From the NCBI GenBank assembly GCA_021234155.1, contig JAJEKV010000051.1, positions 1,178,754 to 1,242,753 on the forward strand: DNA of 64,000 bases, read 5' to 3'. The stretch comes from Isoetes taiwanensis. Lineage: Eukaryota; Streptophyta; Lycopodiopsida; Isoetales; Isoetaceae. Numbering within the stretch: position 1 is the first letter of the stretch; each line of letters starts with the position of its first letter. The notes under the pieces are model-generated. The model saw nothing but the letters and a program-made list of their open reading frames with translations. It made no database searches and was not told the origin of the DNA. The position numbers were made by a program, and so were the translations under genes. Below, piece after piece: positions 48,600 to 59,298 of this stretch.

Positions 48600-49000
48600 C
48601 CTAGTTTCAAGGATGGACGGTCTACATAAAATGCCCCAATTGAATCCCTAGATCTAACGGGCCACATCAAAAGCCCCAAATAAAGGGGGCTGCTTGGGGT
48701 TGATTGAAGTGTCACCGTCTGGACCGTCCATCTTTGAGATGGACGGCCGAGATCAAGTTTTACCAGCAACTTCCTTGCACCTTCCTTAACCTTAAAATCA
48801 AGGGCCACGATTTCTCACGTGCCCGATCGACGGCCCAGGGATGGGGTGCATGCCCCATGCATGCCCCATGCATGCCCCCCCATCAAATCCAACGGCTATT
48901 GTGGCGACACCTCAAAAAATCGACGGCCAGGAATAATCTCTACCTACTTTCACCCCCCCATAGGACCCATAATATAATTGTATATATATAATAGATATAC
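48600..49000 (-). repeat. 5' end of X5, near-identical to that of X3
   Basis: The stretch 48,600-48,990 matches 38,265-38,640 almost base for base, including the palindrome GGACCGTCCATCT/AGATGGACGGCC, two GATCGACGGCC/ATCGACGGCC half sites and the GCATGCCCCATGCATGCCCC repeat. The identity indicates recent movement from a common source. Confidence 0.85.
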
Positions 49001-50003
49001 AGAATTTTACTCTAGCATTAGTTCCCTTTATGTCTTAATTCCTATCCCATAATCCAGGTGTTTTTATAATCTAAGTGTTAATGGTGTTCTATGGCAAGTA
49101 TTTTTTATAATCTAAGTGTTGATGGTGGCCTATGGCAAGTAATTTATTATGTTGGGGGTACCTTGTTAAAGATAAGGGGATCATTTTATCTCTAGGGCTT
49201 TGGACATTGCAACAAGTTGTTGACATGAACTTGTTCTCTTGAAATAATAGGTTAACCCATATATTAAACGAAAAAGGTATTGGTCTTGGGCTTGATGGTA
49301 ACTCTCTGTAAAGGTTAGTTTCCTCTCCCTACCGTTTGAATAATTACTGAATCATTTAACTATCACTTTACAATGCTTTGGTCTCGAACCATAGACCTTG
49401 ATTTTCATGGGCATGTTATTGATAGTCAAAACATTAAGCCATATTTACCTAATGGAGGTAAAAATTGCTTGGGGTATGCATGTTTTCAATCACCACTTTG
49501 GTTTACTTGGGGCATATGGGAAGAAAGATGTTAAGGTGTAATGGTATTGTTATGAATTTTGGCCCTATGCATAAGGGCTTAATGGTATAGTAGCATGCGG
49601 GTATCATATGATGTATATTTTACCTCATTTAGTGGTTATTGGCTCAATTTTGTCCACGTTTTTATCTTTTATTCCTAACATGTCTAGCAGTGAACGACCA
49701 AATCGTAGGTTAACCCTAAAATGCTAACAAACCCTAACGAAGGGCGTCGTTTACAGCGGCATTGATCTCCTTTTTGCTGACGGATCCCTAACTGATTAGG
49801 GATGGCGTTTCCTTGCGACAGTCTGTTGCATGCAAATGATCTACATGACATGTAGGATTGATCGAGACAGGTAAACAGTTTGGAACCTTTTCCTTAATCT
49901 TCTTGTAATTCTGACTTAAAGCAGAGTAAGTTTGATTGGATTATAATCCGGGTTAGGCTCTATGCTATATAATATGATCGAATTCCTCAGTTATACTTGA
50001 GAC
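49001..50003 (+). other. 5' flank of ORF0 copy C; no gene
   Basis: AT-rich sequence between the X5 start and the ORF0 start codon, probably 5' sequence of retroelement copy C. It contains single CCCTAAA-like words (49,713-49,735) but no telomeric array, and a TATAATATG word near 49,970. Confidence 0.4.
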
Positions 50004-50288
50004 ATGAGTAAGGCTGGCCGACCAGAGGGTGCGTGCAATAAGGGGCAGACCAGGGCTAAACTTATTGAGTTCCTCAGAAGAAATGGCTTAGAGCACAATA
50101 GTCCTCAGCCTACTAAGGCACAATTGATTGAATTGTGCAAAGCCAATGGGTTGGATCCTGGTATTGCAAAGTTCATACCAAGTCTGAATCCAAGTTTGAA
50201 TCCAAGTCTGAATGCCAGTTTGAATCCCTATGGGAATGTCTCCAAATCCGTGGGTATATCCTGTAATAATGTGGAGAACAAAGTTTAA
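50004..50288 (+). CDS. ORF0 exon of retroelement copy C, cut by a DNA transposon
   Basis: Encodes MSKAGRPEGACNKGQTRAKL, IEFLRRNGLEHNSPQPTKAQ, LIELCKANGLDPG and then a run of four-residue SLNP repeats. Its N-terminus matches ORF0 of element B. Two copies of TxAxLIExxxxNGL lie in tandem, each resembling a SAP half-motif. The transposon 50,290-54,240 sits inside the exon; beyond it, 54,247-54,314 is the acidic 3' part of the exon, ending QLNQ at the same GT donor as in element B. The element is therefore broken by one large insertion. No matching ORF1 or RT is seen downstream. Confidence 0.65.
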   Translation: MSKAGRPEGACNKGQTRAKLIEFLRRNGLEHNSPQPTKAQLIELCKANGLDPGIAKFIPSLNPSLNPSLNASLNPYGNVSKSVGISCNNVENKV

Positions 50289-50709
50289 ATTGAAACGCAC
50301 TTATTTGCTCGAAACGCACTTTAAAAGGAATCTTTAAAAGATTCCCTAGAATTCCCTCAAAAAGGTCCATTTTTGCGGTCTGTGCGTGACAAGTGTGACA
50401 ATTTTGACATTTTAGGTGACTTTTTTGAGGGGGTAATTGAACTTAGATGCCATGAAAAAATGTTCGTTACCATGTTTCAGCCCCCTAATTTGGTTTAAAA
50501 AATTAGTAAAAATTTCAAGGACTCCAAAAACTAGACATTGAAGAAAACAGCAAGTGCACTGGACCAACATAAAGGTATCTCATTCAAAGTGTTCGGATTC
50601 TTTACAAAATTATGAACAAGACAGTCAAAATTGCGACACGTATTGACTTTGCCCAAGCCCTGAAGCTTTAACCTAATTACATATATGCCTTATTAGACAA
50701 ACTTATATT

Positions 50710-50992
50710 TTGCAGCAATTCGTGATGCATCTCGTCCTCTGACTCGTTCAGACCATGATCACCAGAGCTATTCGTGTCCTCTGCCCCACCATCAAAAGGG
50801 ATGTTCCTCAGCACTGTCTACTAATGAAACTTCATCATCATCTGTAACAAAATTTTTGGCAGTTTCAACCAGCACAGATGTTGTCATTTGAGCCCTAAAA
50901 TGTGTTTCCGACCCGCCAAATGATGGCGAGGTAACCATACAATATGGCTTCACATTTTTTAGCTTTAGTTCGTAGGCTTTGATTTTTCCCAC
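50710..50992 (-). CDS. Acidic minus-strand frames, unknown
   Basis: The frame from 50,992 reads MGKIKAYELKLKNVKPYCMV and continues to an acidic DDDEVSLVDSAEEHPF; an overlapping frame continues NIPFDGGAEDTNSSGDHGLN-ESEDEMHHELL to about 50,710. Such acidic tails occur in transposases and in captured nuclear proteins. There is no diagnostic motif. Low confidence that it is coding. Confidence 0.3.
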
Positions 50993-51001
50993 GTTATTGG
51001 A

Positions 51002-51515
51002 CAGTATAAATTTATACCATGCGGGAGCTTTGGAGGCATTGTATCAAACGGTAGGAGCTCAAGTGGTATAAATTTATACAGGATGAGCTTAAGCGGTATA
51101 AATTTATACCACGTGAGTTCAAGCGAGTGGTATAAATTTATACCGCCTGTGAACTCGAGTGGTATAAGTTTATACCGCCTGTGAACTCGAGTGGTATAAA
51201 TTTATAAATTGAACTCGAGTGGTATAAATTTATACCGCTTGCGAGCTTAAGCGGTATAAGTTTATACCATCGCCCCTCATGAAAAGGGCGGGAGCACTAT
51301 AAATTTAGACTGAAATTATTTTAGAAAGGAAGCCACGGTATAAATTTATACTACAAGTTCTCTTTAAATACGTTTTGCTCCAATACAATATAAAACAAGG
51401 AAATTTTATGAGACGGATATTTATTGTTGGTTATAACGTGACAGGGCGCAGATATAACATGATAATCATCTGGCTAAAACATGGCAGATGGTTTTGACGG
51501 TATAAATTTATACCG
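51002..51515. repeat. Array of the 16-bp palindrome GGTATAAATTTATACC
   Basis: About eleven copies, most of them perfect palindromes or one base off. The core run 51,094-51,270 has copies at about 51,129, 51,161, 51,193, 51,221 and 51,253, that is every ~32 bp (28 where one copy is clipped), joined by CGCCTGTGAACTCGAGT spacers. Single copies lie at 51,340 and 51,500. Found nowhere else in the window. It may be a subterminal transposase-binding array, or a borrowed transcription-factor operator array. Confidence 0.9.
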
Positions 51516-51751
51516 AGGCTAGGAAAAATCTGTGAAAGAAAAATTTTAGGGTTTTGAGATCTCACGATGCCGGGATTTCTAGATGATGCACAGAGTTTCT
51601 TGATGATGCATGGGGCTTCTAGGATTCGGAGAAGGAAGAAAAAAAAAATAAGGTTCTTCCTGGCCGTAGTTCTTACAAAATTTTGTTTTTAGGGCCGAGT
51701 TTTCAGTAAGTTCATGGCCGAGTTTCCAACAGCAAAGAGCTGCTTAGTTCT

Positions 51752-52078
51752 TCATGGCCGTAGTTCTTCTAGAATTTTGTTTTTAGGGCCGAGCTTCCAA
51801 TTAGCAATCACAGCATAGTTGAAGCCGTTCTTAGGTCCTTGAAGGCATAGGAGGAAGACTAACCCATCTGCCTTCTGAAGGAATATATGCACGCCATCCG
51901 GTATTCTGAACATCTTCGGATAACATCTGGTGGCGAAGGATGCACGTAAAGCTGCTGCCTCAATTCTTGTCTGGTTAGACACAAGCCCCATAGTTAGAAA
52001 TTTCTCGAGGGGAACACGGGCAAGGCACAGCATGGCAACATCATCTGGAAGACCTGGAATGATTGGTTCCTCTACATT
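51752..52078 (-). pseudogene. F-box (kelch-type) protein fragment captured by the transposon
   Basis: After an acceptor TTCACTTACAG at 52,079 the frame reads NVEEPIIPGLPDDVAMLCLA-RVPLEKF, the start of a plant F-box/kelch protein (IPGLPDDVAxxCLARVP). F-box proteins recruit substrates to SCF ubiquitin ligases through SKP1. The remaining ~70 residues (AALRASFATRCYPKMF, IFLQKADGLVFLLCLQGPKN) weakly resemble the linker and first kelch blade. Then the frame stops. A gene fragment carried by a TIR transposon. Confidence 0.68.
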
Positions 52079-52099
52079 CTGTAAGTGAATATTCAACTC

Positions 52100-54230
52100 A
52101 AACTCTAAGCAATTTGATGGGCCTATTCAGGCAAAAGGGTTATTACTTTGATGTTCATGGAAAACAGATCGGTTCTATGCTGCAAAAGGATAGACCTTCA
52201 AAATCTGTTCACTGTAATTGCTAGGAGAATCTGTTCAGGTGAATTATTAAAAGCAACCAGGAAGATTCATGGGCAGGGCCAGTTGCTCCAAAGTTGATAG
52301 CCAGTTTGCTCCAGTCTACCTGGCAGATATCCGTGCAATGGACCATTTTGTAATTCATTTTGTCAGGTAATCCAAGTATTGATGTCACTCTTTTCCATGT
52401 TTCACAATGTTAAAGCACAGATACACTTCTATTTTAGCTCATTTTAGTAGAAACTGCCGGGTGTTTTATAAAATACAATATGCTTTGCTGTGCTTCTTCA
52501 GGTGGCGAAGTTCAACTGTAGTGCAATGTTATGTTGCAGTGCTTCAGCAACTAAAATTGCAAAGTTGTGGATTAGGATTTTGTTCATGGTAAGCTGATCT
52601 TGCTGATACAGTATACTGAGTGCAAACAGGATGCAACAAGATAATAGTCCTATAATCATTTGCAATGCTATAGTCTACTCTGCAATTTGCAAAAGCCTAA
52701 GAGCGAAGAGCCTATAATCATTTGCAATGCTACAGTCTACTCTGCAATTCTGCAATGATACAGTCTACTCTTTCAAAGCAACACGGGATTTATCTTTGTC
52801 GTTTTGCAATCTCTAAAGCAATAGGACATTATCTATGGATCATGGAATTTTGGTGAAACCTTCATTGTTGTAACCAGACTATTTTGAGACATTTGCAAGC
52901 ATCAATATGAGGTTAGTTGGCAAGAATATGTAATTATTAATCATACAATTACTCAAGCACATGAAAGTGGAGAATAATAGATGAAAGTGGTGAATGGCGC
53001 CTTCAAAAATTGTTTGGCACTATCATTTTTTAAGACTATGCATGCATGCATGCTTGTATTGTCAAGACCTGTCTTATGGTGGTTTTGTAGCAAATGTCAA
53101 TATAATCATAATATTCAAAGAACGTTGCAATACCAAGAAGCCTGCATTGTTATTACTACATACCTCACCTCACCTGTAATATGCCTTCAAAGAATAGAGA
53201 AGAATGAAATGGATTGTTGAACATAGGGTCAAGTGTACTAAGGTCTATTTATCCTGCAATGCAATAGTCTATTTATATCACCTGCAATATGCCTTCAGAG
53301 CACATAGCAAAATTAAATAGATGATCGAACATAGAACTCCTAAACATACCTAAACATACAAATGCCATTTTAAAATGCCTACAACAATCGTAAACATATA
53401 CATGTTTATCAGGCATAAGATTCTTTGCTTACAGCAATCCTGAACATATACATGTTTGTCAGGCTGTTTATAGGTTATCATGAACCAAAATCTTGGTGGG
53501 TTATCATGAACCAAAATCTTGGTGGGCTTTTTCTATGTCATCATGAACCAAAATCTTGGTAGGGATTTAAAATCCCATTGGCTACACAAATTACAACTTA
53601 CATAAATTATAAGTGGACCAAAACCTTAACGATGATTCAAATCCTACACAGATTTCAACCTACACATGTTATGAGAGTGTAGCTAATATATATTGTAACA
53701 TTACACGGGCTTATTATTTCTAGGTTCCCAACATTATCCCAGCAATGCTGTGCACTATTACTAGTATCTATACTAATGGCATGCATCAAGCAAATGGAAG
53801 TACAACCATATTCAATAACCATAACATATATGATGAATACCTGCATATGTTGTCCGTGTAATTGTTCCTTCACAGATTATGTTATGATATCCATGTGATC
53901 TTTCTTTTGTTGCGTAACAATATATCTTTCTTCCTCTGCAACTGCTATCACAAAGAATTTTACACAACAATATACAAAGAGAACCTACTGTATTTACATT
54001 TATTTTTGTCGTAGAAATCTTTGTGCTCTCGTAAATGCTTGTTTGACCCCCAAAACGACATATTTTTTTAAGGGTCTTCGTATTTTATATTATGTCACTC
54101 TAAAAAAGCTGTTTTTTAGGACAGTTTTGAATAACTTGCATCCACAAACCTTGATTGCCCCCTATTTTGCCTCATTTTGTAGTTTTCCAAAATTTTTAGA
54201 GGAATCTTTCAAACGCACTTCTTAAATAAG
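52100..54230. other. Right half of the transposon; no gene
   Basis: AT-rich sequence. Visible repeats: the TTTGCAATGCTATAGTCTACTCTGCAATT blocks (52,660-52,760) and three copies of a ~35-bp TTATCATGAACCAAAATCTTGGTGGG unit (53,478-53,565). No coding frame stands out. Confidence 0.55.
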
Positions 54231-54246
54231 TGCGTTTCATTTTAAA

Positions 54247-55598
54247 CATTGTTGGAGGTGGTTGCTGACTCTGATATTGATGAAGATTCAGACGATGGAG
54301 TACAATTAAATCAGGTTCCTACCATTAAATTGTTAGAATGCTGATGTATGAACCACTAAATGTGCTATCAGCAATTTTGATTAGTTCTTTCATATAGATG
54401 ATGATTCTTAGTATCAGATGCATCTCATTTTGCATGGTTATGTAATAATTATTTGCACAAGTAGTTATTAAATTGATCTAGGGCAATATTTCTGCTCGAA
54501 CTACAGATCTTTAATAATTTTCTAGACACTAGATACTGGATAAGGTATTATTATAATTATCTAATATAACTTGGCACTAGGTTTAAGTGCTGCTGCTCCC
54601 TTCTAACATGGCATGGATTTAGGTTTACTTCAGCTGATCTTCTCTAAAATTGGCCTTGATCCAATGGTCTCTCAGCAGATTGTTTCTATTATCTAATGTA
54701 ACCTTGATCCTAGATTATTTCTGCAGGTTTTAATTATTTTCTGTTGACTGTTCTGTTAACCTCAGTAGCTTATTTCTATATGTAAATTGGGAATATCTCT
54801 TTTAAATCAGCGGGTAAAGGGCAGAAATGCCAAGAGAGTTCATTGCTTACCTGTTAGCATTAGTGTTTTTTACCCTCTTTTGGCTAATTAATGCTATTTC
54901 TTTGCGGTAACAAGAGCTCTCTTCTCCTGCATTTTGCTTTGTGCATGGGTGCTTGAAGAATGCTTTTGGATTAAATGAACTACTTGTTCCTTTTGTTTAA
55001 TCAATGCTACTGGTAAGATTTTACTCTTATTACTGTGCAAATATGGGTTCGAGCTGGTATAATATCATGGTACATTTCTTAAGCTTTTGTTGACTCCTGT
55101 AATTTCTGTGATACATTGCGGTAATATTATCTTTGCCACTATTTTATTTAAGCAAATAATATGCCTTATGGATTGCTTTTCTTGATTAAGCATATAATAA
55201 CATTTTGTTTGCTCATTTTTTGAAATGAAATGGTTTATCTATTTATTTGTCTGCTATAAGTTCGATATTTGCAATTTATTTTAACTTAGTTTCATTTGCT
55301 TAGCTTATTATTTGAAATTTTACTTTAAAGACTTGATATATGAGTGTATTTTTAAATGAACTAAGCATTGTTGTTGCATGGATTCGTTCCAATTATTTTA
55401 ATCCAAAATCATTGTTACTGGGCTAGATTAATCTGAGTTGTATATTTACATTATAGTATCACAGTTTATTTTAATGTATTTTATGATGGTCCCATGATCT
55501 CTAAGGCTTTCCTGTTTAGGATCCAATAAATCCAGTTGTCCTAATTAGTTAGTCTAGGGCTTCTTGGATGTCTAGTTGTAACTTAAGGTTTCGGCTAG
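54247..55598 (+). other. 3' part of ORF0 exon C and its probable intron
   Basis: 54,247-54,314 is the acidic end of the ORF0 exon with donor AATCAG|GTTCCTACC. The following 1.3 kb is T-rich with no frame, like the intron-like sequence after ORF0 in element B. It is cut off by the start of Y3. Confidence 0.5.
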
Positions 55599-55599
55599 G

Positions 55600-56280
55600 C
55601 TGGTTTATATATCTACTCTATATATGTTCTTATGTTTGTCGCGCTTATCCGACCGTCCGTTCGAGATCCGACGGCTCACGTGGGTTTGGGACGTATCCTA
55701 CGGCCCAGATGGCCTGGGAGTTTACATATAATATGTGTACCGCGGTCCTACGGTCTAGATTGATCTGATCCTGACCGTCGGTCCGAGATCCGACGGCTCA
55801 CGTGGCTTGGGGACACATCCTACGGTCCACGTGGCTTTGGGAATTATATGTAATAGATCCTACGGCTCATATTGTTTTTATATGGTGAGATCTTGATCGT
55901 TGATCGAGTCTAAGATCCTAAGGCTCATATTGAATGCTCGTTCCTTAAGGAAAGGCTTTTAAAAATTTTTATGTTATTGGGGGGATTCGAACCCTGGTCC
56001 TCAACCCCCTAAACCCCCCACTCTAACCACTAGACCAAGCATTAATTCTATAAATAATTTATGTTTCAAATATACTTAAGGGTAATGTTCTAATTAACAT
56101 AAAATAGACTATAATATTCTAGGATGTTTTGAAAGTTTCAAAATGTTCCAGAAAGTTCTAGAATGTCCTAGAAACTTCTAGAATGTAAGGGAATCCAGGA
56201 GAATTAAAAGGAATATAAGGACATGCTAAAACTAGAACAATGCGCCGTAGGACGCATTAATTTTCTTGTATATATATATA
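55600..56280 (+). mobile_element. Y-family element Y3
   Basis: Starts TCTACTCTATATATGTTCTT after ATATA and ends with the Y block (GCTAAAACTAGAACAATGCG, CCGTAGGACGCATTAAT, TTTCTTG, TA tract). The hairpin AATGCG/CGCATT lies about 10 nt before CTTG. Between the ends: CCGACGG/CCTACGG repeats (55,650-55,930), a tRNA-like head (minus) and a short TTCTAGAA/GGAATCC tract (56,100-56,210). It is the most compact Y copy (0.68 kb) and the inverse of Y2. Confidence 0.65.
55979..56041 (-). repeat. tRNA-like SINE head in Y3
   Basis: On the minus strand: A box TGGTCTAGTGGTTAGAGTG, B box GGTTCGAATCC (perfect consensus). Same module as 20,241-20,303. No acceptor stem. Confidence 0.78.
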
Positions 56281-57189
56281 CTAGAAAAAGTGCCCAGCGT
56301 TGCTGGGCTTTTCATTGGGATTAAAGTCAAAAGTTAATGAAGATATGATTGAGAACGTCTTGGTGCCATGTGTAATACATATGATCTTTCATGATGTATA
56401 GTCGCATGCATAACCTATAAGCAGCTCATTGGCTACATGTGAAAGTGTTCCATCCAGCTCAACATCCATATTAAAGCCATCTATGTCATATCCTCCATTT
56501 TGGCATGACCTATGAACAACCCATCGGTTACATGCAAAAGTATCTTAGTACTTATTTTAACATAGCTGGCATGCCCCTAGTAGTTGCCAACTGACCATCA
56601 TGAGAAATAGATATTTTGGATTATGGTAGTCTAAGGTGGTCTTTGGTGGGCATTATCTTAAATCCTTTAAACGATGTCAAAACAAAGTACGTATAGAGAA
56701 TGACCCCAGTAGAGATCGGTTTGAACCACAACGGCATGGCGTAGTTGCATATAATTGTATTTGATGTAAGCTTCCTCAACAAAATGAACATGTCACTCTA
56801 TCAAAAGCTTATATGCTAGCGTTGTTCCCCGATGAATTCGTAATACTTGCCACAAAATGATTCTACGACCACGAAATTGAAATTAGGCCCTTTTTCCACG
56901 ACCACAGTGTCTTATTTTTTATTAGATTTGGTTGGTCCAAGTCAGCATTTAAGACGACAGTTTTTCCACGGCAATTTTTACGACATGTCGTAAAGCTCTT
57001 CCGTACAATGTTGCTGTCTCATTTTCTTCCGGGGGATTTCCCCCGCTAGCTCTAGCAAAGTCTTCTGTACAATGTGACCACAGATCTTTACAAAATGCTC
57101 ACATGTGTAGTCTTAGCTAAAGTAACAAAAGCCCAAAACACCTTTGGTTTCTTTTGTTGAAGCAACCCAAAGGCCAAACTATTACCTTC

Positions 57190-57547
57190 ATTTAATTATT
57201 GAAAGCTTGATGGTGAAATAACATCATCAATCTTCAAAATCTTCACAACTTGGCTTGCAAGCAATATCTACTGCTTTTTACCAATTAAAGTTCCAAAAAC
57301 ATTTTTGTACCCTCGTATCATTTGTTCCAATATTGTTGCAATCTATGTTATGGGTTGTTTCCTGAACCAATAAAAAAGCTTTGGTGAATATAATGAACTC
57401 ACAGATATGTATCACTTATAAAGAACATTCTTTTACCTTCAATTGTTGAGCCTTTATAGCCGTCAAAGTGTCAATGGACTGCAAACCACTATTTTCGACC
57501 AACGCCATAGGAACCGCATCAGCATCCATAAATGCCCTCACATCATA
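57190..57547 (-). pseudogene. CCT-epsilon (TCP-1) chaperonin subunit, last exons
   Basis: Exon 57,437-57,547 (111 nt, 37 codons) reads [20 protein letters not shown] then [17 protein letters not shown] between TTTTGACAG and GTAAAAG. The next exon, from 57,361, gives IDCNNIGTNDTRVQK, then after a frame change ILLASQVVKILKIDDVISPS near the C-terminus. These match the end of CCT5, part of the cytosolic folding ring for actin and tubulin. The second exon is frame-damaged; the first is open with both splice sites. Confidence 0.83.
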
Positions 57548-57885
57548 CTGTCAAAAAGATAGGTATTAGATATCCATAGGTGCCTTGCATGATCAGAAAC
57601 AAATCTACAATCTCACCAAATATATTTCAAAAAATCTACAATATCACCAGATCTATTTCAAAATGTACTTATATGCAAATAATCTAATAAAATATCATAT
57701 GATTACTCATAGAGATTGATGTTCTTTCAAACCCTTGTTTGCCATTGATTAAGTGTCTGCAAGAATTGACAGATAGAATAACATAACCCAATATATGTGG
57801 GTATGATGAAGGCAATTAGAAACATGCATAATCTATACCTGGTTGCACATGTTGAGGCGTATAACAAGAGCTCTAATAAAAAGAT

Positions 57886-58442
57886 TTATAGAACATATTG
57901 ATATAATAGTAAACATACATGTTCAAGACCGATAATCTTATCGTAATGACTTCCATTTGTTAATGAACATGCTATTTTCGCACAACCACGTCCATATACA
58001 ATTTCATTATCGCGATTCCATGAAAACAGATTTTGGTCCGATATATCATTAAATGCATTATATCGCGATTCTAGACATTCACACTTTCCATACATATTGA
58101 CAAGTGCAGTTCAGACATCCACAATAGGTGATTTTCTCACGGTTTTACATTTCTACCGCCATCTTTTGAAAGAGTTTAAGGGAATTACTCTCGTGCCCAT
58201 GTTGCACATATGTTGCAAACATAGCATTCCACATGCATGCTTTCAAACATAACCGCATCTTTCACACTTCCGCATTTCCCATACATGTTGATGAGTGCAT
58301 TTTCCTCAAGAACATCGGTTTCAAGTTCGGTGTCAACATGCGTGTAAGTGCTTGCCTCTAAAGAAGTTGATGTTGAAGGATGATTTACGTGTAGGAGTCT
58401 ATTGTACAACACAAGTCGTTGGGAAGCATTGGCTCCTTGCAT
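57886..58442 (-). pseudogene. PPR gene fragments in the Helitron
   Basis: 58,185-58,442 contains VLEENALINMYGKCGSVKDA and 57,886-58,095 contains MYGKCECLESRYNAFNDISD followed by FSWNRDN, both typical PPR motifs (ALINMYGKCGS...A...F). They are in separated frames with degraded surroundings. Source is a PLS-class PPR gene. Confidence 0.7.
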
Positions 58443-59045
58443 ATAATCTGCAAGACAAAGTGCAAAGACTTAGAATGATGGCTATTATATGTAGAAGGAA
58501 GTCCTACATCATTGCGTTGCAAGTTTATCTTAAGAGCAAAATTACAAGCACGTCACGCCATCTAACCTGAATCTCTAGTTAGAACAAACTTTGCTTCATG
58601 GAAAAGCGTTATGCGAGAATATATAAGATTCCAAAAGCGGCATGATAAAATTGATTAGCAAGCTTGTACGGGAAGGTACGCATGCTTTGTTTCGTGTCGT
58701 AGCACTAAGATTATAGAAGCATAAGCACCAAGAAATCATCGGATAGATTTTGATCCATCCAACCATTAAGTCACCCATCTTACGTCATAATAAACACCCT
58801 ACAAATTTAAGCAAACAAATTGGAAGGCAAGAAACTTCTTGTAATGTGGCAATCAATTGACGTTGAAGGGCGATTTTCTGCGAAGTCCATTGTACAAAGA
58901 TAAGTTAGTGGGAAGCATCGGTTCCTTGCATATAATCTGCGGCCACGGGCTGCAAAGACTTAGAATGATGGCTATTATATGTAGAAGGAAGTTCTACATC
59001 ATTGCATTGCAAGTTTATCATAAGAGCAAAATCATCCCGGGCACA
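58380..59045. repeat. Direct duplication of about 180 bp
   Basis: 58,375-58,560 and 58,857-59,040 are alike, sharing CTTGCATATAATCTGC, GCAAAGACTTAGAATGATGG and TATATGTAGAAGGAAGT(C/T)CTACATCATTGC. About 300 bp of unrelated sequence separates them. Confidence 0.85.
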
Positions 59046-59298
59046 AATGATTACGAAGCCTACATCAAGCCGGCCCGACAATCTGCCCACAAAGAATTAC
59101 AGGAATCGGCGGGGCAATAATTTTTATTTCATATATTGTTACATTGCAATAGAATCAATCCAGATAATGGCCAGCTCTACGCTTTGAGAACATATATATC
59201 ATGCTTTGGACTCCAAATCTTTGTCCTACAAGGCTACATCAAAAACCAAAGCACTTGCAAAGTTGTAACCTGCAAAGGCTTCTCTCATCAATGTCGCT

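Larger units (their letters stand above)
50290..54240. mobile_element. TIR DNA transposon (3.95 kb) in the ORF0 exon
   Basis: Ends are inverted: TTGAAACGCACTTATTT at left and the complement of ATGAAACGCACTTATTT at right. Close to each end GAAACGCACTT recurs (50,311 on the left; inverted at 54,210 on the right), followed by AGATTCC on both sides. TTTAAA flanks both ends (50,284-50,289 and 54,241-54,246) as a 6-bp target duplication; because it is palindromic the exact length is uncertain. I recognise no transposase, so it is either non-autonomous or too diverged. It carries an array of palindromes, an acidic minus-strand frame and an F-box fragment. TIR sequence does not fit a superfamily I know. 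Confidence 0.82.

Noticed and set aside
49700-49740. Telomeric repeats that would suit a telomere-linked Penelope element
   Set aside because: Only isolated CCCTAA-like words; no array.
51002-51515. CRISPR array
   Set aside because: Plant nuclear context, palindromic units with repeated rather than unique spacers.
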